This document shows, in pieces, positions 36,601-45,538 of a stretch of 64,000 nucleotides of DNA. The stretch covers positions 1 to 64,000 of the forward strand of contig JAEUTP010000023.1 of NCBI GenBank assembly GCA_016787705.1. Direction: 5' to 3'. Position numbers and translations under genes: made by a program. Under the pieces are notes generated by a model, which worked only from the letters and a program-made list of their open reading frames with translations, did not search any database and was not told the origin of the DNA. Source of the DNA: Bacteroidia bacterium. Lineage in GTDB: Bacteria > Bacteroidota > Bacteroidia > B-17B0 > Aurantibacillaceae. Positions within the stretch are counted from its first letter, which is position 1. Every line of letters begins with the position of its first letter.

Positions 36601-38445
36601 CCTTACACCCATCACTGTATTAATTGGTGCGTTTGCAACACCTGAAGGTGTATTTTCGATAGTTGCGGTAATTGTTTGGCTATTCCAAGCTAAACCACCC
36701 GCGGCAAGAACCGGAGCCCGTAATACATTGGCAGAAGGTAAGTTCGTGTAAAAGGCGTTACCCTGACCTAAAGGAAATGTTCTGGATCCTGTTCCTGTTG
36801 CCGGGAAATTGATTTTTAAAGGGCCGTTAACATAAGAGCCATGATTACCGCCATTCGTACCATTACTGGTAAATGTGGTTGGTGTAGTTCCCGCAGCACC
36901 AGTTGCCGAAGAGTTAAGTGTTAATAAATTTAAAGTTGTTGTTGTAATAATACCTCTTGTTAGTGTTATATTTTGAGTTCCGGTAGATGTACCCACTGAT
37001 AATGGATAACCCAATACCACGTTATTATGTGTATTCATTACTAAATTTCCTGTTACCTGACGTGACCCTGAAATGATTTCAACTTCATCTCCAGGCGTTA
37101 CATTTACCTGCGATAAACCAAGATAAATACCACCTTGTGAACCAATGGGATTTAAATAACTTAAATTTCTTTGTGCAATATTAGTATTGTTGAAAGTAGG
37201 GGCTCCGTTAAATGAGCCATTATATCTTTCTGTTAAAAAGTTAACAGAAGCTACTGCATTACCTAAAGTTAAGTTAGCAGCATTTACAGTCCCTAAATAA
37301 AGTGCACATGTGTTAGATATCGTAAATGGATTTGAATATTGAACCCCACCAGCTGCGGCATGAACAACAATTGGAACACGGTTATTATTTATAATTCCTG
37401 AACCTGAATATGTGCCTGAATAACCAGCCCATACCAAAGCACCGGCTACACTCGTTCCGGGTTGAAAATCTATAGTACCGCTATTTGATAAATTACCTCC
37501 AATGTAAGTTCTTTTACCTGTGGTACCATTACCTGAAAAATATAATCCTGTAGCTGAAACTGTTAAATCGCCAAAAATCTGATTTAATTGAGTTGTAGAA
37601 GTAGTTGAATATTGAAAAACACCATTAACAGTAACATTTTGCATTCTTGCAACATTCACATCTGTTTGAACGGTATGAGTTGCAGCAATAATAACATTAT
37701 TATTTGCATTTGGAACAATTCCACCTACCCAAGTTGCGGGAACATTCCATCCACCTGATCCGGCGGATGTAATAGTAGTTGGTGTAAACTCTTCAACACT
37801 GAAATCATCAATAAATATTGTTTGTACTCCCCATGTATTGGTCATTTCTAAACCAATTTTTGCGTTTGCAACTTTAAAGGCAGCAGGTATTTTTACATTT
37901 ATACGTTGCCATGGTGTTGATGCTGCAAAAGTTGTTACATCAGCATTAGGTGCTACAAACATAATAGGCTGCCACGTAGTTCCACCATCATTTGAGGCAA
38001 CAACTCTAAATAGCATTCTGTCTGAACCATAACCACAAAAGAACCAAAATCTGGCATAAGGTGTTGTTGACGTGGCTAAGTTAATAGTAGGCGACTCCAT
38101 CCTCCTTGCCCCAAAAGCATTAGTAGTTGATCCAAAGTTATAATCATTCATGAATAAGGCTGTTGATCCGCTTACGGCAGCATTTGGATAAATGCCGCCT
38201 GGAGCTAAAGCCCAAGTACCAACACCCGTGTTTGTATTTTGTTCCCAATCTTTTTCACCACTTGTGGCGGTAGGTTCAGGAATACCATCACCTAATAATA
38301 CAGTTCTGTTTTGTGTCCAGCCTGACGGAGCAGCAGGGTTTCCTGTAAAGGCACCATCAAAATTTTCCGTTAAATAAATTTGGGCGTCCATAGTCCCGAA
38401 TGCAAAAACACTCAGAAAGCCTGTTAATTGTAAAATTTTCTTCAT
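33664..38445 (-). CDS. Large modular T9SS-exported surface protein
   Basis: 1593 residues. Signal peptide (about 1-21); choice-of-anchor-J-like jelly roll (about 25-215, ENFDGAF to FIDDFSV); a G8/right-handed-helix-like region starting GGWNVPATWVGGIVP (about 228); a long threonine/asparagine-rich part (about 300-700); two homologous modules (about 711-1005 and 1008-1280), each joining a CARDB-like domain to an anchor-J domain (SESFNAV... and SQDFNAS...); Ig-like/PKD-type repeats (about 1285-1510, TTVCSGATATLT, QTTVCAGSTVNIG, SLICNGSPAVLTATG); and a T9SS type-A sorting domain (VYPNPNTGEF, NGVYYVRIQ). Likely an adhesin-type protein. Monocistronic, with terminators on both sides. Confidence 0.85.
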   Translation of the reverse strand: MKKILQLTGFLSVFAFGTMDAQIYLTENFDGAFTGNPAAPSGWTQNRTVLLGDGIPEPTATSGEKDWEQNTNTGVGTWALAPGGIYPNAAVSGSTALFMNDYNFGSTTNAFGARRMESPTINLATSTTPYARFWFFCGYGSDRMLFRVVASNDGGTTWQPIMFVAPNADVTTFAASTPWQRINVKIPAAFKVANAKIGLEMTNTWGVQTIFIDDFSVEEFTPTTITSAGSGGWNVPATWVGGIVPNANNNVIIAATHTVQTDVNVARMQNVTVNGVFQYSTTSTTQLNQIFGDLTVSATGLYFSGNGTTGKRTYIGGNLSNSGTIDFQPGTSVAGALVWAGYSGTYSGSGIINNNRVPIVVHAAAGGVQYSNPFTISNTCALYLGTVNAANLTLGNAVASVNFLTERYNGSFNGAPTFNNTNIAQRNLSYLNPIGSQGGIYLGLSQVNVTPGDEVEIISGSRQVTGNLVMNTHNNVVLGYPLSVGTSTGTQNITLTRGIITTTTLNLLTLNSSATGAAGTTPTTFTSNGTNGGNHGSYVNGPLKINFPATGTGSRTFPLGQGNAFYTNLPSANVLRAPVLAAGGLAWNSQTITATIENTPSGVANAPINTVMGVRAYRLNMNGGPALGLNNTLQLPFNNSTFGGGDNFVGNLQDVRVIQSASLTGPWSERSLTAGTGAIVNNTNYTRVTATVAPGPINNGNEYFAFGSTALAVDAAASSLASPGTIGCYGPNQTVSFVISNAGIAPLNFAVNNATLSSAVSGAVSQAFTPVVINTGILGVGASQTVVVTTTLNMSTVGTYSFASTVTVSGDANLTNDVMTTATRTVTAALPLPYSESFNAVVGNIVPPGWTADNSSSFDFLVTNNIAEHGTGSPASRGLAGNVYSGNTTSWANSPKMGVLNTLSTLSFDYRIVNYSGYANPGGTATPITTTDSLLVKLSTNCGATFSTIAFVSASNHVVANTFTNVTYNLGAYAGSDVIVRFEAKWAAGDYYYDIDNINITSPIAVDAGAVALNAPGTTGCYSSTEPVSITIKNHGINSLTNIPVTVVVSGVINQTLNATYTGTLASTATVNLVVGNINMLAPGTYSFDAFTSLAGDGQVANDAMAQATRTVIGALALPYSQDFNASVTLPAGFTNAGTPAYSVFSNHGNTYTDNALSGNLYGTTQTISIVNMPKLGSVTANTTLKYDYRIQDWSGYPASAATSTTNWANDSLNVYVSTNCGLTFTMVQSNNASNHTASASMTTKVVNLGSFAGNDVIIRFVAKKDALGSGDYYADLDNINVCSAPVAPASNATTVCSGATATLTTVATGTAQWYATSTPTSYVASGNTFVSPTLTSNTTYYVLDSTSCGLSTLTPVTISVVAQPVLSIGASQTTVCAGSTVNIGITGATNYTWSTGSNSVSINPTVSATTNYSVVGVSGPGCSSTASVTITANANPTVNATTSASLICNGSPAVLTATGASTYSWNTSATTSTISVTPSVTTSYTVTGTTNGCSNTFVVSQAVSPCTGVNANAASVSGILVYPNPNTGEFTIELNNGSVKNIQVMDLTGRVIVSNTSSNDKIDFNINTLANGVYYVRIQSNNTVEVIKIIKQ

Positions 38446-38700
38446 TTTTTGTTTTTCTTGTTGGTTTAAATGTTTATTAAACTAAATTATTTAGTCCAGG
38501 TAACGATAAACATCGCTAAATGGTTTTAAGAGTACAGGTTTAGTGAGCGAACAACTTAGTCTACGGAGTAAATGTATGAAAATGGTTGCCTTGGTTTATT
38601 AACAATCAATTAACAATTATGTTAATTAACATTTATTTTAACAATTTTACACTTAACAAACCAAACTGTTTAATTAAATAATTTGTAACAAAACAAAAAA
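38446..38700. other. Intergenic region upstream of the large T9SS gene
   Basis: The stretch from the start of the 33664-38445 gene back to the next terminator is AT-rich. It must hold that gene's promoter and a leader, but I find no good TAnnTTTG box on the minus strand. The only structure noticed is CGAT/ATCG around 38504-38515, too short to call. No ORF with a plausible start is present. Confidence 0.4.
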
Positions 38701-38722
38701 GCCCCTCAATTTCTTGAGAGGC
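38701..38722 (-). terminator. Terminator of the beta-barrel gene
   Basis: GCCCCTCAA and TTGAGAGGC pair around TTTC with one mismatch-type bulge, and the minus strand then runs into a T-tract (complement of the A-run 38695-38700). It lies 24 bases beyond the stop of the 38746-39711 gene. Confidence 0.75.
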
Positions 38723-38745
38723 TTTAAATAATAAAGTAGTATTAA

Positions 38746-39711
38746 TTAGAAATGGAAAGCTAAACGCAATGTTGCGCTTGGGCCCCAAACTGAATTTTTG
38801 TTATCTGTATCTAAAGCAAAAGAACCGTTTTTAGATCCTTCGATAGTTGTAGAACCAACGCTATCATTACCAGTACCTGAGTTACCTGTAGCTTCATAAG
38901 TAGTAGAAGTTTTTCCAAGGCTAGAAATTCCTAAACCCCAACCAAACTCACCACCAAGGCTCATTTTTGGTAAAATAAAGTATTCAGCACCAATGAATCC
39001 ACGTAATCCAAAAGAAAAAGTTGTAGCATTTTTACGCTCAGTAATACGGGCATTACCACCGTTTACAGTACCTTGAAAAATACCAGCAGCAGAAACTACG
39101 TTACCTGAACCACCAACATTATCATCTGCATCAACATCTACGTTAGTAGATTGATTTGGACCCGTTGGAGTTAAACCTGCAGCTAAAGTGTTACCATAAG
39201 TGTATTTATCTTTATTCATATTCATATAAATACCTACTTCACCACCATAAAAACCCTGTAAACGGGTTTTACCTTTACGTTTTTCAATACCACCAGCTAA
39301 ACCAATAGTAGTGTTTGAATGTTTCCAAGTGTTTTCAACCATTGTTTCAGCTGAAGGGAAACCGTTTGCAGTTGGAGATGGAGCAGTCATCATTCTGTTT
39401 GCTTCCATTTCTCTAACTGTGTTGCTACCAAAACCAATTCTTAAAGTACCTCTGTATGCCATGCTAGCATCTTTAAAGTATTTACCGGTAATGGTTTGAT
39501 TGTTTGTCATGAAATTCCATGTCGGAGCATTGTTGAAAGCTGTTTTTCCAAAAAAGTTTCCAGCATACTCTAAAAAAGGAGTTGCATCTACGGCAATACC
39601 CCAGTCACCTGCTTCAGGCAACATTGGCTCACCTTTTTTTGAAGTTAAATCTTGTGCAAATGCGTTTGTTACTCCAAACGCTAATGCAACTAGTGCGATT
39701 GATTTTTTCAT
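38746..39711 (-). CDS. Outer-membrane beta-barrel protein
   Basis: 321 residues from ATG 39711 (MKKSIALVALAFGVTNAFAQ, a clean signal peptide); an upstream in-frame start would bury it. The mature part is glycine- and asparagine-rich with amphipathic strands (WGIAVDATPFLEY, RGTLRIGFGSN, TTIGLAGGIEKRKG, GEVGIYMNMNKDKY, FGLRGFIGAEYFI, SLGGEFGWGLGISS) and ends in ATLRLAFHF, a strong outer-membrane C-terminal signature. An extended loop at about 185-240 is rich in D, N and G. It is probably an abundant small porin-like or structural barrel, with its own -7 box and terminator. Confidence 0.8.
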   Translation of the reverse strand: MKKSIALVALAFGVTNAFAQDLTSKKGEPMLPEAGDWGIAVDATPFLEYAGNFFGKTAFNNAPTWNFMTNNQTITGKYFKDASMAYRGTLRIGFGSNTVREMEANRMMTAPSPTANGFPSAETMVENTWKHSNTTIGLAGGIEKRKGKTRLQGFYGGEVGIYMNMNKDKYTYGNTLAAGLTPTGPNQSTNVDVDADDNVGGSGNVVSAAGIFQGTVNGGNARITERKNATTFSFGLRGFIGAEYFILPKMSLGGEFGWGLGISSLGKTSTTYEATGNSGTGNDSVGSTTIEGSKNGSFALDTDNKNSVWGPSATLRLAFHF

Positions 39712-39750
39712 AGTTGTTTTTTTAAGTTTATTGTTTAAATAAAAACTATA

Positions 39751-39758
39751 CAAAGATA
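39751..39758 (-). promoter_or_regulatory. TAnnTTTG -7 box for the beta-barrel gene
   Basis: The minus strand reads TATCTTTG here, an exact match. The start point would lie near 39744, giving a leader of about 33 bases to ATG 39711. No matching -33 box is found at the usual distance. Confidence 0.5.
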
Positions 39759-39812
39759 AAGATTTCAGAAGGAATTGCTCTGATTTAAGAAGGTATTGTC
39801 AACAAATTAATG

Positions 39813-40496
39813 TTAATTACCTGACTTGTTTTGTAATAAAGGAACAAATTTAAAGTTGCCCAATACCTTTTTATCAAAGCCCGTTTCACTTATCTTCCGG
39901 AGCCACACCATTTCCTGTGTTTCACCTTCGCCTAAAGGTATAAGCATAATACCACCAACTTTTAATTGTGCTAAAAGATCGTTTGGTATATACGGTGCCC
40001 CGGCAGTAACAATTATTTTATCAAACGGGGCAAACTGCGGCAACCCTTTATAACCATCGCCATAAATTAATTTTGCGCCCTGGTAACCAATGTATGGCAA
40101 AAACAGCTTTGTTTTATCAAACAGTGTTTTTTGTCTTTCAATGCTATACACCTTTGCTCCCATTTCAAGCAATACGGCCGTTTGATAACCACAACCAGTA
40201 CCTATTTCCAGTATCTTTTCGCTACTGCCTATTTCCAACTGCTCAGTTTGAAATGCTACTGTATAAGGATGGGAAATGGTTTGCCCGGCTCCTATTGGCA
40301 AAGCCTTATCGCTATAGGCATGATCAAGCAGTGCAGGCCTGCCGGTGGTGGGATCAAAAAATAAATGTCTTGGTATTTTTTCAATCGCGGCTAAAACTTT
40401 TTCGCTTTTTATGCCTTTAAGCCTCAATTGCTCTACTAAACGCTTACGCTTGCCCTTAAATAAATACTCATCCTCTTTAGAAACGTTGTAAAACAC
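39813..40496 (-). CDS. pcm: Protein-L-isoaspartate O-methyltransferase
   Basis: 227 residues from GTG 40496. The PCMT signature is complete: RHLFFDP, then DKALPIGAGQTISHPYTVAFQ, the SAM-binding EILEIGTGCGYQTAVL, SIERQKTL, and the late strand IIVTAGAPYIPNDLLAQLKVGGIMLIPLG. It repairs isoaspartyl residues in damaged proteins by methyl transfer from SAM. No signal peptide is present, so it is cytoplasmic. It is divergent from the MocA-type oxidoreductase gene across about 110 bases, with no clear partner. Confidence 0.93.
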   Translation of the reverse strand: MFYNVSKEDEYLFKGKRKRLVEQLRLKGIKSEKVLAAIEKIPRHLFFDPTTGRPALLDHAYSDKALPIGAGQTISHPYTVAFQTEQLEIGSSEKILEIGTGCGYQTAVLLEMGAKVYSIERQKTLFDKTKLFLPYIGYQGAKLIYGDGYKGLPQFAPFDKIIVTAGAPYIPNDLLAQLKVGGIMLIPLGEGETQEMVWLRKISETGFDKKVLGNFKFVPLLQNKSGN

Positions 40497-40606
40497 TGTA
40501 AATATTGTTAGAATGTAAAGCTACGCGGTAATAAACAAGCAATGTTAATATTTAAAATAAATTACTAACAGGTGTTTTTTTAAAACCACTAGTTTTGAGT
40601 TTTCTT

Positions 40607-41572
40607 ATGATAAATAAAATTGTACTTGTTGGTCTTGGTTATATTGGTAAAGTGTATTTAAAGCTTTTAAACGAAAACCCAAACTGGCATCTTGTTGGTG
40701 TTTACGATATTGATCAGAAATTGTGTAAAGACCTTGCCGCCCAATATAATGTAAAACATTTTTCTACTTTACAGGAAGCTCTTGATAATACTGAAGTTGT
40801 AGCCATTGCCACGCCTGTTAAAACACATTTTGAAATTGCAAAACAGGCTATCATCAATAGCCGCCATGTTTTTATTGAAAGGCCCGTAGCATCTACTATT
40901 AAAGAGGCCAAGCAATTACAAAGTTATATAAATGAAGCTGGTGTTTACTTCCAGGTTGGCAGTGTTGAACGTTTTAACCCTGCTTTTACAGCTGCAAAGC
41001 CTTATATAAAAGATCCGCAGTTTATTGAAGTACATCGCCTGGCACAATATAACCCTCGCGGCACTGATGTTTCGGTGGTGCTAGATCTTATGACACATGA
41101 TCTTGATCTGATATTAAGCATTGTTAAAGCCAACGTTAAGCGTATCAGCGTTTCGGGTTGTGAGCTGGTTAGCAAAACAGCCGATATTGTAAATGCCCGA
41201 ATCGAATTTGAGAACGGCTGTGTTGCAAATATTACCACTAACCGTATGGCCTTTAAAAACACCCGCAAATTCAGGGTATTTACTAAAGATCAATTTGTAA
41301 GTATAAATCTTTTAGATAAAATTACCCAAGTAGTAAAGCTTAAAAACGCAGCCCAAAATTCAAAGAATTTGGTCATTGATCCCGGTAACGGACAAATAAA
41401 AAAAGAAGTAATTTTTGAACATCCAATAATTTTACCAACAAATGCAATAAACGAAGAATTAAATACGTTACACAATTGTATTAATTCAAATAAGAAAACA
41501 ATTGTGGGTATAGATGAGGCTATAAGAATATTAGACCTTGCCGCAGAAATAGAAGAAAAATTAAAATTGTAA
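40607..41572 (+). CDS. Gfo/Idh/MocA-family oxidoreductase
   Basis: 321 residues from ATG 40607 (TTG 40595 would add four residues). An N-terminal Rossmann motif VLVGLGYIGKVYLKLL, then the family's VAIATPVKTHFEIAKQAI and VFIERPVASTIKEAKQL (the EKP-type lysine is replaced by arginine: ERP), then the C-terminal alpha/beta domain with DLMTHDLDLILSIV. Members oxidise or reduce sugars and nucleotide sugars with NAD(P). Its position ahead of a lipoprotein and a priming sugar transferase suggests supply of a modified sugar for surface glycans. The ERP variation may affect catalysis. Confidence 0.85.
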   Translation: MINKIVLVGLGYIGKVYLKLLNENPNWHLVGVYDIDQKLCKDLAAQYNVKHFSTLQEALDNTEVVAIATPVKTHFEIAKQAIINSRHVFIERPVASTIKEAKQLQSYINEAGVYFQVGSVERFNPAFTAAKPYIKDPQFIEVHRLAQYNPRGTDVSVVLDLMTHDLDLILSIVKANVKRISVSGCELVSKTADIVNARIEFENGCVANITTNRMAFKNTRKFRVFTKDQFVSINLLDKITQVVKLKNAAQNSKNLVIDPGNGQIKKEVIFEHPIILPTNAINEELNTLHNCINSNKKTIVGIDEAIRILDLAAEIEEKLKL

Positions 41573-41624
41573 ATTGTTTCTTTTTGAACGCTTTTATTTC
41601 ATATTTTTGGTTAATCAGACAGGC

Positions 41625-42491
41625 ATGAGGTTTCTTTTATTTTCTATTTTGTTGGTAAATCTGTTTTTACTTAATTCTTGCAAAAAACACGTCCCCGCAG
41701 ATGCTGTTTTTTTTATTAAACCAAGTTCTGTTTCGGTAAAAACAACTACTTCTAATCCTAATCAGGGTTCAGGAAGTCATAAAATAACCGACCTTTGGTT
41801 ATATGTTAATGGTCAATTTCAGGGCGTCTATCCTTCAGGTAATCTCTTACCAATTATGTCTAAAGGTGAAAAAGTAAAGATCAATATTTTTGGAGGCATC
41901 AAAAACAATGGCATTAGCAGTACACGTTTATATTATCCGTTTTACGATTTTATTACGCTGGATACCACTATAGATAATGGTAAAACTGTTGAATTGCCAA
42001 TAAACTTTAAATACATTGCAAGTACAACAATTCCTTGGGTTGAAAATTTTGAAGTAGGATCAAATGGCGTTACTCTTATTAAATCACCTAACCCTGAAAA
42101 CCATACAGATACAACCTGGAAGCCGGCCGCTCCTGCTGATTGCTTTGAAGGAAAAAGTGCAGAGATTGGTTTGACCGGAGCTGGCAAACAGGCTTTTTTA
42201 GAATCATCTGTTCCCTATCCTATGACACAAGGTTCAGGAAATGTGTATTTAGAAATCAACTACAAATGTAACGAGCGTTTTGAAGTTGGTGTTATGTCGG
42301 GCATTACCCAAAAATCCACCTTGTTTGTTGCACCTTCTGAAACATGGAATAAGATTTACATTCAATTAGCAGATGCGGTAAACCGCTCACCCACTTCCAC
42401 ATCACAAAAAGTTTATTTTAAATTGGTTTCATCAAATGAAACGCCTTATCCAAAAATGTTTTTAGATAATATAAAGCTAGTTTATTTTTAA
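41625..42491 (+). CDS. Lipoprotein, possible jelly-roll/carbohydrate-binding
   Basis: 288 residues from ATG 41625 (MRFLLFSILLVNLFLLNSC), giving a clean lipoprotein signal with cysteine 19; an earlier in-frame start would add an unneeded extension. After a DLWLYVNGQFQGVYPSGNLLP segment with transthyretin-like strands, the second half has IPWVENFEVGS and a beta-sandwich ending MFLDNIKLVYF, as in carbohydrate-binding-like jelly rolls. Function is unknown. The stop overlaps the next ATG by one base, so the lipoprotein and the glycosyltransferase are probably coupled, pointing to an envelope-polysaccharide role. Confidence 0.65.
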   Translation: MRFLLFSILLVNLFLLNSCKKHVPADAVFFIKPSSVSVKTTTSNPNQGSGSHKITDLWLYVNGQFQGVYPSGNLLPIMSKGEKVKINIFGGIKNNGISSTRLYYPFYDFITLDTTIDNGKTVELPINFKYIASTTIPWVENFEVGSNGVTLIKSPNPENHTDTTWKPAAPADCFEGKSAEIGLTGAGKQAFLESSVPYPMTQGSGNVYLEINYKCNERFEVGVMSGITQKSTLFVAPSETWNKIYIQLADAVNRSPTSTSQKVYFKLVSSNETPYPKMFLDNIKLVYF

Positions 42492-43912
42492 TGAGTTTAC
42501 GTTTACGCACATTTTACTACATTTTTGCCGATTTTTTATCGGCCGGTTTGGCGTGGACGCTCTTTAACATTTATCGTAAAACACAGATCGATCCAATTAA
42601 AAACGGCGTTTCTCCGGCAGAGATCTTCGATCATCAGTTTTATATCAGCATTATTATTTTACCGCTTATATGGGTTTTGGTTTATTATTTGTACGGCTCT
42701 TACAACAATGTGCTTCGCAAATCACGTATTAATGAGTTTGTACAGATCTTAACAACATCCATTGTGGGCGTTACCGTTTTATTCTTTGTGGTGTTATTGG
42801 ATGATGAAGTGGCTTCTTACAAACTCTATTATAAATTGTATTTTGTGTTGTTTGCAGCACATTTTGGCTTCACCGCTGTTAGCCGTTTCTTTTTATCTTC
42901 TTACACCAACAGAAAAATTCACAAGAAAAAATTTGGCTTCAATACATTAATTATTGGTAGTAACGAGCGGGCATTAAAAATGTTTAAAGAAATTAATGCG
43001 CTTAAATACGGTATTGGTAACACCTTCGTAGGCTTTGTGCATATTGAAGGAAAGAATGGCTACTCGGATGTGTTAAAGAATGAACTGCCGCACCTGGGTG
43101 AATACGAAGAGATAAAGGAGATAATTGAGAAATATAAAGTTGAAGAAGTAATTATTGCTTTAGAAAGTTGGGAACATGAATACATTAAAAATATTGTGAA
43201 CAACCTCAGTGATATGGGCATCATCATCAAGATCATTCCTGATATGTACGACATACTTAGTGGCCATGTAAAAATGAATACCATTTTAGGAACTCCTTTA
43301 ATTGAAATAAAAAATCAGATCATTCCCGAATGGCAAATTTCAGTAAAACGTTTTATTGATGTTTCAGTTTCTATTTTTGTATTGATTTTATTTAGTTGGT
43401 TATATCTTTTACTAGGTATTTTAGTAAAATTGGGTTCAAAAGGCCCAATGTTCTTTAGGCAAGAGCGTGTAGGTATTCACGGCAAACCATTTTACATTAT
43501 TAAATTTCGTACCATGTATGAGGATGCTGAAAAGATGGGTCCTGCCCTATCAAAAGAAGATGACCCTCGTGTTACACCAATTGGCCGCTTTTTAAGAAAA
43601 GTACGTTTAGATGAGATACCTCAATTTTTAAATGTACTGTTAGGCGATATGAGTATTGTTGGCCCACGCCCCGAACGCCAATATTACATCGATAAAATTG
43701 TTGAGAAGGCACCGCATTATAAACACTTGCAAAAAATCAGACCGGGTATTACCAGTTGGGGACAAGTTAAATTTGGTTACGCAGAAAATGTAGAGCAAAT
43801 GATAGACCGTTTAAAATTTGATATTTTGTATGTAGAAAATATGAGTCTGTTATTGGATTTTAAAATTTTGGTACATACGGTTTTAATTGTATTACAGGGC
43901 CGGGGCAAATAA
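42491..43912 (+). CDS. Polyprenyl-phosphate sugar-1-phosphate transferase (WcaJ/PglC-like)
   Basis: 473 residues with four to five N-terminal transmembrane helices (about 10-120), a CoA-binding-3-like cytoplasmic middle (about 140-270), another hydrophobic segment (about 285-310), and the C-terminal bacterial sugar-transferase domain: PMFFRQERVGIHGKPFYIIKFRTM, LDEIPQFLNVLLGDMSIVGPRPER and IRPGITSWGQV. It transfers a sugar phosphate from a nucleotide sugar to undecaprenyl phosphate, starting repeat-unit assembly for exopolysaccharide or O-antigen. No Wzx, Wzy or further glycosyltransferase genes follow, so the rest of the pathway lies elsewhere. Confidence 0.9.
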   Translation: MSLRLRTFYYIFADFLSAGLAWTLFNIYRKTQIDPIKNGVSPAEIFDHQFYISIIILPLIWVLVYYLYGSYNNVLRKSRINEFVQILTTSIVGVTVLFFVVLLDDEVASYKLYYKLYFVLFAAHFGFTAVSRFFLSSYTNRKIHKKKFGFNTLIIGSNERALKMFKEINALKYGIGNTFVGFVHIEGKNGYSDVLKNELPHLGEYEEIKEIIEKYKVEEVIIALESWEHEYIKNIVNNLSDMGIIIKIIPDMYDILSGHVKMNTILGTPLIEIKNQIIPEWQISVKRFIDVSVSIFVLILFSWLYLLLGILVKLGSKGPMFFRQERVGIHGKPFYIIKFRTMYEDAEKMGPALSKEDDPRVTPIGRFLRKVRLDEIPQFLNVLLGDMSIVGPRPERQYYIDKIVEKAPHYKHLQKIRPGITSWGQVKFGYAENVEQMIDRLKFDILYVENMSLLLDFKILVHTVLIVLQGRGK

Positions 43913-43951
43913 ATACTAATCAATACGAATCAAAAACGAATTTTATTACGA

Positions 43952-44818
43952 ATGTTCTCAACAATTAACAAATATCTTTCATTAATAAAATTCAGTCATA
44001 CTATTTTTGGTTTGCCATTTGCTATTATTGGTTTTTGTTTAGCAATTCACTCGGGTAAAGCTGTTTTTAGCTGGCAAAAATTTGCGTTGGTACTTTCTTG
44101 TATGGTATTTGCACGTAGCGCTGCCATGGCTTTTAACCGTTATATAGACAGAAAATTTGATAGTAAGAATCCAAGAACCGTTGTACGCGAAATTCCTGCC
44201 GGTAAAATCTCTCCAAACGCAGCTTTATTATTTACGATTGTATGCTGCATTGGTTTTGTTGCATCTGCATTTTTTATTAACCCATTATGTTTTTATTTAT
44301 CACCAGTGGCTTTGCTGGTAATTTTAGGTTATAGTTATACTAAACGCTTTACCCCACTCTGCCATTTAATTTTAGGCGTTGGCTTAGGCCTCGCACCCAT
44401 TGGTGCTTACATTGCCTTAACCGAAGAGTTTGCATGGCTGCCTGTTTTAGTGAGCGTTGTTGTATTTTTTTGGGTGAGCGGCTTTGATATAATTTTTGCT
44501 TTGCAGGATGATGAGTTTGACAAAAGTGAGAATTTAAAATCTATTCCTGTTTTTTTAGGACGAAAAAATGCCTTGCGTCTTTCTGAATTCTTTCATTTTA
44601 TCGCAGGAGCTTTAGTGATAACCATATTTTTTTACGGACATTTTAACTGGCTTTATTTAATTGGTATGCTAGCTTTTATCAGCATGTTAATTTACCAACA
44701 TGTTATTGTAAAACCAAACGATCTAAGTAAGGTTAACCTTGCATTTGGTACCACCAATGGTATTGCCAGTGTAGTATTTTGCGTTTTTGTTTGCTGCGAT
44801 ATTTTTTTATTAGCTTAA
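43952..44818 (+). CDS. UbiA-family polyprenyltransferase
   Basis: 288 residues, about eight or nine transmembrane helices. The first aspartate motif is FNRYIDRKFDSKNPRT (about 62-77) and the second is FALQDDEFDKSENLKSIP (about 180-197), the two Mg-diphosphate sites of UbiA-type aromatic prenyltransferases. Members attach polyprenyl chains to 4-hydroxybenzoate or, in futalosine-pathway bacteria, act as MqnP in menaquinone synthesis. Which of these applies cannot be seen here; Bacteroidota make menaquinone, so an Mqn-type role is the better guess. It begins 40 bases after the sugar-transferase stop; the next gene follows after three bases. Confidence 0.85.
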   Translation: MFSTINKYLSLIKFSHTIFGLPFAIIGFCLAIHSGKAVFSWQKFALVLSCMVFARSAAMAFNRYIDRKFDSKNPRTVVREIPAGKISPNAALLFTIVCCIGFVASAFFINPLCFYLSPVALLVILGYSYTKRFTPLCHLILGVGLGLAPIGAYIALTEEFAWLPVLVSVVVFFWVSGFDIIFALQDDEFDKSENLKSIPVFLGRKNALRLSEFFHFIAGALVITIFFYGHFNWLYLIGMLAFISMLIYQHVIVKPNDLSKVNLAFGTTNGIASVVFCVFVCCDIFLLA

Positions 44819-44821
44819 CAG

Positions 44822-45469
44822 ATGATCTTTTTATTTAAAAAAATATTTAAGGTCCTATTTTATTCTACCATCGCACTTGCCATTATCCTTACAATTTGTC
44901 ATCTTAGCATAGCATGGTCAACACAAAAACAATTATATACTTTAGTTGACAGTATTCCAAAAACAAAAGTGGGTATTGTATTGGGAACCTCGCGTAAGCT
45001 ATCTAATGGCACAAAAAATCAGTATTTTTCGTATCGTATTGCAGCAGCAAAAAAATTATTTGATGCAGGTAAAATAAAATACCTGATTTTAAGTGGTGAT
45101 AACCGGGTTAATAATTACAACGAGCCAAAAGATATGCAGGAAGCGCTTATTGAAGAAGGTATTCCCGATTCGTGCCTTGTTTTGGATTATGCGGGCCTAA
45201 GAACGTTTGACAGTATGGTACGATGTAAAGAAATATTTGGGCAAGATAGCATTATTGTTATTTCGCAAGAATTTCATAATGCCCGGGCGGTTTTTATTGC
45301 CAATAAAATTGGCTTAACCGCATTTGGTTTTAATGCTCAAAAAGTAATTAACCAAAAAGCAACCTACATTAAAATACGCGAGTTCTTTTCTCGTGCTAAA
45401 TGCATTTTAGACCTTTATTTACTTGGAACAAAACCAAAACACCTTGGCAAAAAGATCAAGATAGGCTAA
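44822..45469 (+). CDS. SanA/ElyC/YdcF-like membrane protein (DUF218)
   Basis: 215 residues: one N-terminal transmembrane helix (about 8-30) and a DUF218 domain with VGIVLGTSRKLSNGTKNQYFSYRI (the near-invariant start), KIKYLILSGDNR, DSCLVLDYAGLRTFDSMVRCKEIF and IIVISQEFHNARAVFIANKIGLTAFGF. Homologues such as SanA affect envelope barrier function or vancomycin sensitivity by unknown chemistry. It is the last gene of the 40607-45469 run. A long inverted repeat follows at 45539-45626. Confidence 0.8.
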   Translation: MIFLFKKIFKVLFYSTIALAIILTICHLSIAWSTQKQLYTLVDSIPKTKVGIVLGTSRKLSNGTKNQYFSYRIAAAKKLFDAGKIKYLILSGDNRVNNYNEPKDMQEALIEEGIPDSCLVLDYAGLRTFDSMVRCKEIFGQDSIIVISQEFHNARAVFIANKIGLTAFGFNAQKVINQKATYIKIREFFSRAKCILDLYLLGTKPKHLGKKIKIG

Positions 45470-45538
45470 CCTTTTTTGTGAAAAACTTTATCTATCATTT
45501 TTAATATATTTTTTATACCTTGTAGTTGCCTTATTGCC

